Assembly: GCF_001439845.1 (NCBI RefSeq)
Contig: NZ_JYLO01000003.1
Location: 372,001-436,000, forward strand
From: Pseudomonas lactis
Lineage (GTDB): Bacteria; Pseudomonadota; Gammaproteobacteria; Pseudomonadales; Pseudomonadaceae
Length of the DNA stretch: 64,000 nt
Reading direction: 5' to 3'
The notes beneath the pieces were generated by a model, which ran no database searches, was not told the DNA's origin, and was given only the letters and a program-made list of their open reading frames with translations. A program made the position numbers and the translations under genes. The stretch's first letter is position 1. Each line of letters begins with the position of its first letter. Positions 19,348 to 28,685 of this stretch are shown here, piece by piece.

Positions 19348-19544
19348 ACAGTCGGAGCAACGCCTGCTAGAGGTTATTCGCGTCGTCAGAAACATTTTTG
19401 GCGGGGCTCTGGTGTTCAAAATTCGAAAAACCGCTATATGCATAGGTATCTACACAACTTCGGCATGACGCCGAGCCTGTGGCGAGGGAGCTTGCTCCCG
19501 CGACGGCCTGACAGCCGACACCTACCTGACACCCTAACGATCCA
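19348..19544. other. Intergenic stretch with REP-like palindrome after hipA
   Basis: No gene is visible. A REP-type hairpin (GGCGAGGGAGCTTGCTCCCGC) lies at about 19480-19500. The remainder leads into the long repeat copy. Together with that repeat it fills the 487 bp between hipA and the TetR gene. Confidence 0.6.
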
Positions 19545-19825
19545 ACTGTGGGAGCTGGCTTGCCTGCGAAGACGGCCTCACAGTCGACACCGTTACACTG
19601 AGTACATATCCATTCCTGCGGTAACGGCCACTTAGGGTTCCGCTCTGACAGCGGCTCACTTTTGAAAAGAGCCCAAAAGTAAGCAAAAGGTACATGCCCC
19701 ACTACTCGGCACCTCGCTTGGGCTCGGTGTGCCCGTGATCCGCCAGCGTGGTTTAACGGGGCGCTTAAGATCAAGATCAAAAGCAGATCAAGAGCGGCTC
19801 GCTTCGCGTCGTGGTTACCGTTGGG
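19545..19825. repeat. Dispersed intergenic repeat, copy A (insert-free form)
   Basis: This segment (GTGGGAGCTGGCTTGCCTGC..., TTAGGGTTCCGC..., CACTCGGCACCTCGC-like..., CGTGGTTTAACGGGGCGC..., GATCAAGATCAAAAGCAGATC) recurs at 30173-30631 and 56890-57411. Copy A lacks the roughly 100-nt hairpin insert of the other two: at 19731-19746 the flanking GTGTGCCC runs directly into the GCCAGCGTGG arm. Open frames in it on both strands are artefacts of the repeat. Confidence 0.85.
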
Positions 19826-19834
19826 TGTAGTCAC

Positions 19835-20425
19835 TCAAGGTAGGGAATTAATGGCCTTTATGACCGCATCGGCGATGGTCTTTGTAATAAGCCGACGCTG
19901 ACGGTGATCAATCTTTGGGCTCAGCCATGTGGGCAGGCTGTTCAGCACGGGCAGAATCGCCGTGAGCGCGCCCTCGCGCAACGGCCCGCCGGGCTGATGG
20001 CCCAGTTGGCCGACCACCTTCATGAGTTCCGACTCATAGGCTAGCCTCAATCGCTCAACGCTCGCTTGCATCGGGGCGCCCAGGCAATTGGCATCCATGA
20101 CCGCCAACTTGAAGTGCCCGGTCATCTGTTCATGCAATTGAAGATGGCCTTCGATCAGCTTTGCCAGGCGTTGCGCGGCCGTCAATCTACGGGTGTTGAT
20201 CCGATCGACGTGCGACAACAGCGCCTGATACAGCTCTGTCAGCCACTCAAACAGCATGGCTTCCTTGCTCTCTACATGGTGATAAATCGCGCCCGGGCTG
20301 ATGCCAACATGCGCGGCCAATTCGCGCATGCTGACCTGGCTGAAACTACGCTCCTTGAACAGCTCCAGGGCTCTGCGCTGGAACTCCGAGCGGCTGAGCG
20401 GGGGAGCCATACGCCCGTGAGTCAT
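19835..20425 (-). CDS. TetR-family transcriptional regulator of the nitrile/acyl-CoA operon
   Basis: A 196-residue protein with an N-terminal TetR HTH (FSQVSMRELAAHVGISPGAIYHH, about residues 28-50) and a helical effector domain. Its ATG overlaps the stop of the acyl-CoA synthetase gene (ATGA), so it is the last gene of that operon. TetR proteins beside acyl-CoA synthetases often sense acyl-CoAs, so product-responsive control is a reasonable inference. Confidence 0.85.
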   Translation of the reverse strand: MTHGRMAPPLSRSEFQRRALELFKERSFSQVSMRELAAHVGISPGAIYHHVESKEAMLFEWLTELYQALLSHVDRINTRRLTAAQRLAKLIEGHLQLHEQMTGHFKLAVMDANCLGAPMQASVERLRLAYESELMKVVGQLGHQPGGPLREGALTAILPVLNSLPTWLSPKIDHRQRRLITKTIADAVIKAINSLP

Positions 20426-22062
20426 GTGTCGAGTGCCTGCTGTTTGGCAATTTCCTGGTTGCGCAGAATGAACCGCTGCAACTTGCCACTGGGGGTCTTG
20501 GGCAGTTGCTCAACGAACTCGATTTCCCGTGGGTATGCATGCGCAGCCAGGCGCTGTCGGACATGCAGGCGCAAGACTTCCGCCAACTCGACACTGGGCA
20601 GGTACTCACGGTTGAGCACGACAAACGCTTTGATCAGCTCGGTACGTTGCGGGTCGGGTTTGCCGATCACCGCGGTTTCGACCACTGCCGGATGTTCGAT
20701 GAGCGCGCTCTCTACATCGAAAGGCCCCACGCGGTAGCCGGACGTGGTGATCACATCGTCGTTACGGCCGACAAAGCTGATACTGCCGTCCTCATTGAGC
20801 TCCACGATATCGCCGCTCAAGTAGTAACGGCCCACAAACGCCTTGGTGGGCATGTGAAGGTAGCCATTGAACCAGCACAGGGGCGAGCGCTCGCGATCCA
20901 CCGCCAGTACGCCCGGCTGGCCTGTCGGTAATTCCCGCTGCGCATCGTCCAGCACGACAATCCGGTACCCCGGCACCGCATAACCGGCAGAACCCTCACG
21001 TACCTGATGGCGTAACCCATGGTGATTGCATAACACCATGCCGATTTCGGTTTGGCCGTAATGGTCGTGAATGACCACGCCGAGCTGTTCGGCGAACCAA
21101 CGGATGACTTGCGGGTTGAGCGGTTCGCCGGCGCTGCTGACGATACGCAGTTGGCCACGCACCGCGTCGGCGAACTCGGCCCCGGCATCTATCAGCAGGC
21201 GAAAGGCCGTAGGCGAGCCGGCCAGGTTGCTGATCCCGTACTTGGCGATAATCCGGCTGGTGCTTTGCACGGTGAAAGGGCCGTCATGGAACAGCGTGGC
21301 CCGGCCGCATGCCAGTGGCCCGGTCACGGCGTAATACAAGCCATAGGCCCAGCCGGGGTCGGCGAGGTTCCAGAAACGGTCGTCTTCGCGCAGGTCGATT
21401 GAATCGCGCATATAACTTTTGAAGGCTAGGATGGCGCTCACAGGCACCTCCAGCGGCTTGGCCGGCCCTGTGGTGCCCGAGGTGCACATCAGCAGGAACG
21501 GCGCACGGGCGTCCAGCAGCTCAGGTGTGCAGTCGGGTTGTTGATGCTCCAGCACATCCCAAAACGCGTAGTCGCTGGGGCGCTGTGAGGTGGCGTCGGT
21601 CACGATGACGTGGGGGCAGTCGAGGAGCTCGTCCAGCTTGGGACGGTTGTGGGCGTCGGTCACGATCCAGCGCGCGTTGGAACAGTCCAGTCGCTGTTCA
21701 ATGGCCTTGGGACCGAATGCGGTAAAGAGCGGTTGGTAGACCGCCCCGATGCGCCAGGTTCCCAGGATGGCGATCACCAGTTCAACCGTGCGTGGCATCA
21801 GGCCGGCGACCCGATCCCCCGGCTGCACGCCATGGGCCCGCAGGAAGTTGCCGAAACGCGCCGCGTGCGCCTGCAGTTCGCTGAAGGTGTACTGCGTGGC
21901 GCGGCCATCGTACGTTTCGCAATACAACGCCACGGCATGGCCATCGGCGTGCCGGTCGCAGCATTCAATGCAGGCATTCAAGGCGCCGAGTTCGCCGTGC
22001 AAGTCCTGGGCAGCCAGGTGTAGATAATCGAAGGAAGAGACTGCTGAGTCGTAATCGCACAT
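20422..22062 (-). CDS. acsA: AMP-forming acyl-CoA synthetase of the aldoxime/nitrile pathway
   Basis: From ATG 22062 (CAGGTACG upstream) it has 546 residues. ANL-superfamily motifs are present: the P-loop LLMCTSGTTGPAKPLEVP, HDHYGQTEIG, the YYLSGDIVELNEDG hinge Asp region and the C-terminal PKTPSGKLQRF with the catalytic Lys. It activates the acid released by the amidase to acyl-CoA, the last step of the pathway. An acyl-CoA synthetase at this place (acsA) is known from the P. chlororaphis B23 aldoxime/nitrile cluster. It lies 69 nt past the chemoreceptor gene. Confidence 0.88.
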   Translation of the reverse strand: MCDYDSAVSSFDYLHLAAQDLHGELGALNACIECCDRHADGHAVALYCETYDGRATQYTFSELQAHAARFGNFLRAHGVQPGDRVAGLMPRTVELVIAILGTWRIGAVYQPLFTAFGPKAIEQRLDCSNARWIVTDAHNRPKLDELLDCPHVIVTDATSQRPSDYAFWDVLEHQQPDCTPELLDARAPFLLMCTSGTTGPAKPLEVPVSAILAFKSYMRDSIDLREDDRFWNLADPGWAYGLYYAVTGPLACGRATLFHDGPFTVQSTSRIIAKYGISNLAGSPTAFRLLIDAGAEFADAVRGQLRIVSSAGEPLNPQVIRWFAEQLGVVIHDHYGQTEIGMVLCNHHGLRHQVREGSAGYAVPGYRIVVLDDAQRELPTGQPGVLAVDRERSPLCWFNGYLHMPTKAFVGRYYLSGDIVELNEDGSISFVGRNDDVITTSGYRVGPFDVESALIEHPAVVETAVIGKPDPQRTELIKAFVVLNREYLPSVELAEVLRLHVRQRLAAHAYPREIEFVEQLPKTPSGKLQRFILRNQEIAKQQALDT

Positions 22063-22131
22063 AACGTACCTGATTATTATTGTTGGAATTTGTGCTGTGC
22101 CCACGCAGGCTGCGCGGGTGCCTGGATGTCG

Positions 22132-23424
22132 CTAGTGGTCCATCATCTGGGCCGCTTGCTGGGTCGCGTGGCTGGTCCGCGTGGCCAGCTTACGCACTTC
22201 ATCGGCGACCACCGCAAACCCGCGACCGGCTTCGCCAGCTCGCGCCGCTTCAATGGCGGCATTCAATGCCAACAGGTTGGTCTGGCTGGCAATGCCCTGG
22301 ATCGTGGCGACAATCTGCGTCAGCTTGGTGAGGGTTTCCTGCATCACTTGGTGTTGTTGCGCCTGCGCCTCGCGCATCGCACTTTCTTCATGGTGGGCAT
22401 GGATATCGGTGATGGCACCCACCACCCGTTGCGGCGCGCCGTCCGGTGCGCGGCGGGTTTGCCCCCGGCCGCGAAACCAACGGTGAGTGCCATTGGTGTG
22501 TTTGAGTCGATACTCCACATCGAATGGGGTCTTGCCGCTGCGGTCGTCCACATGGGCGACGAACGCGCCGATGGCTCGTGCGCTATCCTCGGGATGCAAG
22601 CGCGAGGTCCAGCTTTCCAGGGTGTTGGGGAACTCTTCCACCGTGTTGCAGCCCAGCAGCCGGCGCATCTGCGAAGACCACCAAATGGTATTGTTCGGGT
22701 TCGCCGGGTCACCGGCCACCACCTCGATATCCCAGAGCCCGTCGTGCAGCATTTCTCGAGAAATATCGAAACGTGTGGCCGCCAGTTCGAGCGCCTCGTG
22801 GTGCAGGTACTGTTCATGAATGTCACGCACGGTTCCCCCCATGGCAAGCGCTGTGCCCTGCGCATCGCGTCGGGCGGCTCCGCTGATCCGGCACCAGCGA
22901 TAGTCATTGCCGAGTGCCGACCTCATCCGCACGTCGAGCGCAAAGGCCGTACGCCCGCTGCGATCGGCAAGGTGCCGGGCGAGCGCCTTCCGATGCGCTG
23001 GCTGGTCATCCGGATGCAGTTGTTCGCTCCAGCCGCCAAACTGGTCAATCGCCTGGGCCAGGTTCGACGCAGACCCCGTCCACGTCATCGCAGCACCCGG
23101 TGCGGGGGCGGCGGCGCCATCAAGTTCCAGCTCCCAGAACCGTTCACCTGCACCCTGTGTGATCAGGGTCCAGCGCGCCTCCCACTGCCGCACCAGCTGG
23201 TCACGGCGGGCCAGGCGCTCCTCCAACTGGCGGATTTCCAACGTCAGTGCGCGGGACTGCTCTTTGAGGGTTCGCCGTTCTTGCAGCAGTTGTTCGACGC
23301 TTGCCAGGATGCGGCGTAACAACGGGTGGCTTGACGACAGCGGTGTGCCTGGCTGGTCAGGCTGCTCCAGTCGGTCGGCGAGCGGCGCCAATACGCAGCG
23401 GGTGGTTCGGTTGAAAAAGAGCAT
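22132..23424 (-). CDS. Cytoplasmic PAS-PAS chemoreceptor (short MCP signalling tip) inside the nitrile operon
   Basis: 430 residues without membrane segments. There is an N-terminal coiled coil (about 45-85), two PAS domains of the PAS_3 type (about 85-200 and 205-335) and only the hairpin tip of an MCP signalling domain (about 345-430). The tip includes the conserved [20 protein letters not shown] core that contacts CheA/CheW. Adaptation helices seem almost absent, so methylation is unlikely. GAGGTAGAGGTG precedes the start, 18 nt after the P47K gene. The position suggests taxis toward, or metabolism-dependent taxis on, nitrile-pathway compounds; this is inference. Confidence 0.85.
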   Translation of the reverse strand: MLFFNRTTRCVLAPLADRLEQPDQPGTPLSSSHPLLRRILASVEQLLQERRTLKEQSRALTLEIRQLEERLARRDQLVRQWEARWTLITQGAGERFWELELDGAAAPAPGAAMTWTGSASNLAQAIDQFGGWSEQLHPDDQPAHRKALARHLADRSGRTAFALDVRMRSALGNDYRWCRISGAARRDAQGTALAMGGTVRDIHEQYLHHEALELAATRFDISREMLHDGLWDIEVVAGDPANPNNTIWWSSQMRRLLGCNTVEEFPNTLESWTSRLHPEDSARAIGAFVAHVDDRSGKTPFDVEYRLKHTNGTHRWFRGRGQTRRAPDGAPQRVVGAITDIHAHHEESAMREAQAQQHQVMQETLTKLTQIVATIQGIASQTNLLALNAAIEAARAGEAGRGFAVVADEVRKLATRTSHATQQAAQMMDH

Positions 23425-23442
23425 GGGGCACCTCTACCTCGG

Positions 23443-24687
23443 TCAAATAGGGTCAGCCTGCAAGGACGGCGTCGGCGCCGATAAGGCCTGGGAGTCAAAG
23501 ATTGCTGCCCCCGGCAGGGCTTGCCAGGCCGAGGGGCCGGCGGCGATTTCCTGAGTACTCAGCAGGCAGTTGTCGAGTGCGCGCTGCAGCGCTTGGGTGT
23601 CCAGGCCCTGGCCGATAAAGACCAGCTCCTGCCGGCAATCGCCGACAATGCTGTCCCACTTGGCCATGATGCTCTGCAACCGATATTCATCCTGCGGCCA
23701 TTGCGACTGCTCGATGAAGTTCCACCAGTACCCGACGTAGTCCCACTGGAACTGACTGCCGCTTTGCACCAGCAGGCCGGTTTCCAAGTGCCTGCTGGCG
23801 AGCCAGAAGTAACCTTTGCTGCGCAACAGGCGCCCGTTGTGCCAGGGCTGCTGGAGAAAATCGAGCAATCGCTGCGGGTGAAACGGGGCACGCTCGCGGT
23901 ACACCCAGGAGGTCACGCCATAGGTGTCCGACTCAGAGGCCGGCGTGTCGTCGGCCTGCATTTTTTTCATCCAGCCGGGCGAGGCCGCGAGGCTAGGTAA
24001 ATCAAACAAGTGGGTACCGAGTATTGCGGATAACTTCACGTTACCCTGAGCCATCGGCATGATCCGCGCGCTCGGGTTAAGGCCGGCGAGGATCGCGTGC
24101 ACGGCCTGGTAGCCGGGCTCGTCGATCAGGTCCAGTTTGTTGACGAGAATGACGTTGGCGTATTCCACTTGCTCGATCAGCAGGTCGGTCAGATGGCGCG
24201 TGGGTGCGTCGTCGCGGGCCACGATGCCCGGCGATTCGAGCAATGCTTCAAAGCGACTGCCATCGACCACCGTCACCAAGGTGTCAAGCCGCGCCAGTTC
24301 GCTGAGGCTGAAGCCCTGCGCGTCGAGGAAGGCGAACGTCTCGGCTACCGGCATCGGCTCGGAGATCCCCGTGGACTCAATCAGCAAGTAGTCGAAACGT
24401 TGCTGGCGTGCCAGGGCGCTGATCTGCTCGAGCAAGTCGGCGCGCAGCGTGCAGCAGATGCAGCCATTGCTCATCTCGATCAACTCATCGCGGCCCCGGT
24501 GCAGCGCCACGTCGCGCTGCACCTGCTCGGCATCGATGTTGATCTCGCTCATATCATTGACGATGACCGCCACGCGCAGGCCGTCGCGATTGCGCAGGAT
24601 ATGGTTGAGCAGGGTGGTTTTGCCGGCGCCGAGGAAGCCGGAAAGCACCGTCACCGGCAGTCGGCCTGTCAGGGCGCCGTCCATCAT
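23443..24687 (-). CDS. Nitrile hydratase activator, P47K/CobW-family GTPase metallochaperone
   Basis: A 414-residue COG0523 GTPase. It has Walker [10 protein letters not shown] at residues 17-25, the metal-binding CICC at 76-79, a Walker B-like ESTGISEP and the VNKLD guanine motif. Its start overlaps the beta-subunit stop. Fe-type nitrile hydratases need such a P47K activator to receive iron and mature; in P. chlororaphis B23 it follows the beta-subunit gene as here. The CobW C-terminal domain is complete. Confidence 0.92.
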   Translation of the reverse strand: MMDGALTGRLPVTVLSGFLGAGKTTLLNHILRNRDGLRVAVIVNDMSEINIDAEQVQRDVALHRGRDELIEMSNGCICCTLRADLLEQISALARQQRFDYLLIESTGISEPMPVAETFAFLDAQGFSLSELARLDTLVTVVDGSRFEALLESPGIVARDDAPTRHLTDLLIEQVEYANVILVNKLDLIDEPGYQAVHAILAGLNPSARIMPMAQGNVKLSAILGTHLFDLPSLAASPGWMKKMQADDTPASESDTYGVTSWVYRERAPFHPQRLLDFLQQPWHNGRLLRSKGYFWLASRHLETGLLVQSGSQFQWDYVGYWWNFIEQSQWPQDEYRLQSIMAKWDSIVGDCRQELVFIGQGLDTQALQRALDNCLLSTQEIAAGPSAWQALPGAAIFDSQALSAPTPSLQADPI

Positions 24688-25340
24688 GCGTTCACCGTGC
24701 CATCGGCGTGGTCCAGGTAGCTTTCGAACAGGTCGACCACCACGAAGCCATCATCTGCTGCGTCGCCCCAGAGATCTTTCACGCGAAACTCGACGTGATA
24801 GGTCGGCTGATGCGCCGCGCTCAGATCACCGTGGCCGATCGCGTCAGGGAAGGGCCACTTTTGCGCGGTGCGGTGCACCACCACGCCTTCTTTGCCGCGT
24901 ACGTAGGCCGGCATGCGGGTATGCCCGGCCACATACTCGTCTCGCACCACCACCCGGTCGCCCACCTCAAAGGGCGCGCGGCCGGTGATCGCTGGGCGCC
25001 CACTGGCGTGCGCGGGGTTCGCCAGCTTGAAGTGCGAACCCAGGGCCTGGTCGAGTTCCGCCTGGGTGATCACACCGGTTTCGACCAGCAGGGTGGCGGT
25101 GGCGATGACATAGCGTTCGTAGTATTGGGTACCGACATGTTGGCGCACATCCAGGCGCTCGACGGCGTGGCGCACTTCGTCCACGCTGAACTTTTTCAAG
25201 TGATCGGCGCCGACAAACATCAGGCTGTAGGCCAGGTGCTCCCAGTCCTGCTTGAACACGGGTTGGTAGCTCAGGCTGTTGATGGTGTGAGGGACTTTGC
25301 CAAAGCCTTGAAACCCACCGAGATCGTGAAAGCCATCCAT
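24684..25340 (-). CDS. nthB: Nitrile hydratase beta subunit
   Basis: From ATG 25340 (AGAGGT upstream) the subunit has 218 residues and begins [16 protein letters not shown], the typical beta-subunit start. The frame extends eight codons further upstream but without support. The C-terminal SH3-like barrel ([13 protein letters not shown] ... [12 protein letters not shown]) is intact. It pairs with the alpha subunit to hydrate nitriles to amides in the cytoplasm. It closely resembles the P. chlororaphis B23 beta subunit as I remember it. Confidence 0.95.
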   Translation of the reverse strand: MDGFHDLGGFQGFGKVPHTINSLSYQPVFKQDWEHLAYSLMFVGADHLKKFSVDEVRHAVERLDVRQHVGTQYYERYVIATATLLVETGVITQAELDQALGSHFKLANPAHASGRPAITGRAPFEVGDRVVVRDEYVAGHTRMPAYVRGKEGVVVHRTAQKWPFPDAIGHGDLSAAHQPTYHVEFRVKDLWGDAADDGFVVVDLFESYLDHADGTVNA

Positions 25341-25381
25341 TGTGAATACCTCTGAAAAGTGCAAAAAACAAAGGGCACCGG

Positions 25382-25975
25382 TTACGCCACGTAAGGCAGC
25401 GCCACGCCGATAAGGACATCCTTGGTGATCAGTTTTCGCAGGGCCTCTTCATCCATCGATTCGCTGCCCTTGGGCCGTACAGGCAGCACCAGATAGCGGG
25501 TTTCGGCGCTGGTGTCCCAGACCTTGACGATGACGTCGGCCGGCAGCTCGGTGCCCAGTTCCCGCAGCACGGTGCGCCCTTCGCGCACCAGTCGGGCGCG
25601 GAACTCGAAGCCCTTGTACCACTCCGGCGGCAAGCCCAGGACAGGCCAGTTGGTGCAGGAGCACAGGCTGCACACAATCACGTTTTTCACGCTGGGCGTG
25701 TCTGGCAGCGCAACAATGTATTCACCCTGCGGGCCGGTATAGCCAAATTGGGCGCACGCCGCGGTGCCGTCTTTGAGCAGCAGTTCGCGAAACTGCGGGT
25801 CTACCCAGGCCTTGGCCACCACCCGAGCCCCGTTCTCCGGGCTCCATTGGTGTGCCATCAGCTGTGTCATGTGTTCGATGTAACCGCCGGGGATCAGATC
25901 CTTCTGCTTGAGCACTTGCAGTAACGCTTGCGCGCGTTCGCCCGGTGTAGATGTGCTTGCTTCGTGTGCGCTCAT
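25382..25975 (-). CDS. nthA: Nitrile hydratase alpha subunit, Fe-type
   Basis: From ATG 25975 it has 197 residues. An ATG five codons upstream lies on the GAGGAG ribosome site itself and is unlikely. The metal claw is VCSLCSC (Cys102, Cys105, Cys107); Ser after the first Cys marks iron rather than cobalt enzymes, which have VCTLCSC. Two of these Cys are oxidised to sulfinic/sulfenic acid in the family. It is 41 nt upstream of the beta subunit and lies between amidase and beta subunit. Confidence 0.95.
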   Translation of the reverse strand: MSAHEASTSTPGERAQALLQVLKQKDLIPGGYIEHMTQLMAHQWSPENGARVVAKAWVDPQFRELLLKDGTAACAQFGYTGPQGEYIVALPDTPSVKNVIVCSLCSCTNWPVLGLPPEWYKGFEFRARLVREGRTVLRELGTELPADVIVKVWDTSAETRYLVLPVRPKGSESMDEEALRKLITKDVLIGVALPYVA

Positions 25976-26050
25976 AAGTTGACTCCTCATCGTTGAGCTT
26001 CTGGGCAGCGCCTGGCGGCTTATTCTTTTTGCGCTGCGCGGGACTACCGG

Positions 26051-27565
26051 CTAACAGTTTTTCCAGTCAACCGACGCCTCGAACGCTGCGGCAGCCTGGT
26101 AAATCGTGCCTTCGGCATAGTGCTTGCCGACCAGCATCAGCCCGACAGGTAGACCGTCTACCAGGCCGCAGGGAATCGACATGGCCGGATGGCCGGTGAT
26201 GTCCTGGGCGCAGGCATTGCCGATCATTTCCAGCGCACGGGCCACGTACTCGGTAACCGAGCAACCCGGCTGCGGGTGGGGCTGGGCGACGATCGGCACG
26301 GTGGGCATCACCAGCAGGTCATAGCGCGCCAACGCGGCGTCATACCCGGCGCGTGCCACGCGCCTGAGGTTTTGTGCCTTGGCGTAGAACCGCCCGTTGT
26401 AGCGCTCCAGACCGTATTGCCCGACGAACATGCACAGCTTGAGAGAGGCGGACAGCTCATTGGCCTGATCGCGCCACCCGGCTTGCTGGTCCAGCAAACC
26501 GAGGTCATACAGCCCTTGCCAGTTAAAACCGGCCCCATTGCCGTGCATCATCTGCATCATCAAACCTTCACAGCCGATGGGGTGCCACAGCGAACCGGCA
26601 ATGCTGTGCTCAGGCACCGACACCTCCTCGACCTGCGCGCCCAGCCGCGCAAACGCTGCAATGGCTTGGCGTACGCACGAGTCCACACGCGGGTCTTGGT
26701 TGGCCAGTTCAAAACCTTCGCGCAGGATGCCGATCCTCAGCCCGCAGACACCGCGCTCCAGGTAATCGCTGTAAGCGTCGACCTGCGGCGCGGCTTGTCG
26801 CGGATCAAGCCCATCGGCGCCGGCCATGACCTCCAGCATCAATGCGTTGTCGCGTACGTTTGCGGTGATGGGGCCGGCGTGATCGATAGTCGCCTCGATG
26901 GCCATGATGCCGGTGTAGGGCACCAGGCCGTGGGTCGGCTTCATGCCGTAAGTGCCGCAGAAGGCGGAAGGGATGCGGATTGAGCCGCCCTGGTCACCGC
27001 CGACAGCCAGGTCGACCTCGCCGGCGGCAACCAGCGCTGCGCTGCCGGAAGACGAACCACCCGAGGCAAACCCTTGGCGATAGGGGTTGTGCACCGGTGC
27101 AGGATCGGAAGTGTGGCTGCCGCCGGACAGGCAGTAGTGTTCGCACGTTGCCTTGCCGAGAATAGTCGCGCCGGCATCCAGCAAGCGGGTGACAACCGTG
27201 GCATCGAAGGCGGGGACGAAGCCTTCAAGCGGCTTGGCACCATTCATCATGGGCACGCCAGCCAGTGAAATATTGTCTTTGAGGGCGACCGTTTTACCTG
27301 CGAGCTTGCCTTCGCGCGCACCGTTGACTTCGGTGCGGAAGTACCAGGCGTTGAGCGGGTTGTGTGCGGCCGAGGGACGGTAGCCTGAGCTGCGTTCATA
27401 ACGCACCGGCGGGATGAAGTCCGGCAGCTCGTCAACCAGGTCATAGGCGTCGAAGCTTGCCTGCATAAGTGCCAGGTATTCATCGGCTTGCTGCGCACTG
27501 AGTTGCATGTGCAGGCTGCTCGAAATAGCCAATAGCTGTTCAAGGGTGGGGCGAGCGATTGCCAT
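26051..27565 (-). CDS. Amidase-signature amidase of the nitrile pathway
   Basis: A 504-residue amidase-signature hydrolase. The Ser-cisSer-Lys triad can be placed at Lys96 (VALKDN), Ser171 (GGSSSGSA) and Ser195 ([11 protein letters not shown]). The same numbers are reported for the Rhodococcus nitrile-cluster amidase, so the two are collinear over this region. It converts the amide from nitrile hydratase to acid plus ammonia. AAGGAC precedes the ATG. Confidence 0.94.
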   Translation of the reverse strand: MAIARPTLEQLLAISSSLHMQLSAQQADEYLALMQASFDAYDLVDELPDFIPPVRYERSSGYRPSAAHNPLNAWYFRTEVNGAREGKLAGKTVALKDNISLAGVPMMNGAKPLEGFVPAFDATVVTRLLDAGATILGKATCEHYCLSGGSHTSDPAPVHNPYRQGFASGGSSSGSAALVAAGEVDLAVGGDQGGSIRIPSAFCGTYGMKPTHGLVPYTGIMAIEATIDHAGPITANVRDNALMLEVMAGADGLDPRQAAPQVDAYSDYLERGVCGLRIGILREGFELANQDPRVDSCVRQAIAAFARLGAQVEEVSVPEHSIAGSLWHPIGCEGLMMQMMHGNGAGFNWQGLYDLGLLDQQAGWRDQANELSASLKLCMFVGQYGLERYNGRFYAKAQNLRRVARAGYDAALARYDLLVMPTVPIVAQPHPQPGCSVTEYVARALEMIGNACAQDITGHPAMSIPCGLVDGLPVGLMLVGKHYAEGTIYQAAAAFEASVDWKNC

Positions 27566-27734
27566 GGTTGGCTGTCCTTATCGTAAATGGCCGAAGAGCA
27601 CTGCATGCTCACTATCAGCGGGCCTGGGGCTCAAGATAGTCCGCGCATCCAGGCGGTGGCTTGGTTGAGAAAGACATCGACTTGGCTGAGCGGGACACCT
27701 TGGCGCCAGGGGCGCGCGGTCGCAGTTTCTGGCG

Positions 27735-28601
27735 TTAAAAAATGTGCGCGTAACGCAGGTTCATGCGGAAGTCTTCGCGGGTGCCGTTGTCCACCGAGAG
27801 GTCTTTGCCCAATTGCAGTTGCACCTGGTCGGTGGGGGTGACGAATTTGGTGGCGGTGAGACGCACGTTGGTGGTGCCCAACTCGTTGTCTTGATTGACA
27901 TGCTCGATGTTTGTCTCGCCTCCCCAGGTGCGCCCCAAGCCGATAGCAAAGGTGGTGGTGGCGTCCGGCATGTAACGGCCCATGATCTGCGCTGCGTAGG
28001 ACACGTCCTGCTTCAGGCGGTCGGCATTTGCACCGTAATCGGTGTTGTCGCCATACCAGGTCGCGCCGCCGACCAGGTCCATCGCCCATTTCTCTGTGAA
28101 GTGCTTGACGTAGGCACTCTGCAGTTCGAATTTCCAGCGATTCTCCCCGAGATTGAGCGCATCGTCCTTGTCATACGTGCCCGAAGGCACATACACATAG
28201 GGGGCGATACTGAGGGTGTCGCGGGCTTCGTTGAACCGCCATTTCACCGGCGCGGTGAGGATCAAGTCGCCCACGCCGCGAGTACTGCCCAGTGCTGAGG
28301 CGTCACCTGCGCCGGAGACGTGGCCGAAAGGCAAAAGGAATTGCGGGTCGATGGTGACCGTGTCGCTGAGGGCATACACATGGAGCAGACGCAGGATGCC
28401 CACGTCCGAGGTCACCCTGAAGTCAGAGCTGGCCTTGTGGCCGTTGGCGTAAGCCGAGTCCGTAGTGGCGTGCTGGTAATAAATCGCCCCGATAGTGGCG
28501 CCGATCGGATATTGCTCGTAGTCGCCAGGCGCGACTTCACCCGCGTTCGCGTGGAGGGCGGGCAACAGGGTGGAGAGGGTCAGCAGGCGGATCTTATTCA
28601 T
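27735..28601 (-). CDS. Outer-membrane channel/transporter, phenol MetA-type family
   Basis: 288 residues with a signal peptide cleaved near ALHANA-GE and a beta-strand-rich body ending in FRMNLRYAHIF, with a C-terminal Phe typical of outer-membrane barrels. It resembles the Phenol_MetA_deg (SphA-like) family often found beside catabolic genes. Between oxdA and the amidase gene it probably admits aldoximes or nitriles through the outer membrane. A good ribosome site (GAGGAAT) precedes it. The family call is firm; the substrate is inferred. Confidence 0.8.
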   Translation of the reverse strand: MNKIRLLTLSTLLPALHANAGEVAPGDYEQYPIGATIGAIYYQHATTDSAYANGHKASSDFRVTSDVGILRLLHVYALSDTVTIDPQFLLPFGHVSGAGDASALGSTRGVGDLILTAPVKWRFNEARDTLSIAPYVYVPSGTYDKDDALNLGENRWKFELQSAYVKHFTEKWAMDLVGGATWYGDNTDYGANADRLKQDVSYAAQIMGRYMPDATTTFAIGLGRTWGGETNIEHVNQDNELGTTNVRLTATKFVTPTDQVQLQLGKDLSVDNGTREDFRMNLRYAHIF

Positions 28602-28685
28602 CGTTTATTCCTCGCACAGGGGACCGGGCCACCCGTGAAAGGTGGCAAGGCGGCAGAAGCTGGGGGGGTTAAACGCCTAGGGCGC

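Noticed and set aside
19367..19834. 155-residue minus-strand frame (NGNHDAKRAALDLLLILI...) and its relatives at 30450-30674 and 56936-57313
   Set aside because: They are the same reading through the dispersed intergenic repeat, with no ribosome site. Such frames are often misannotated as hypothetical proteins in Pseudomonas.
22132..23424. Idea that the PAS/MCP protein is a histidine kinase
   Set aside because: There is no H-box or ATPase domain; the C-terminus is the MCP hairpin tip with the [16 protein letters not shown] core.
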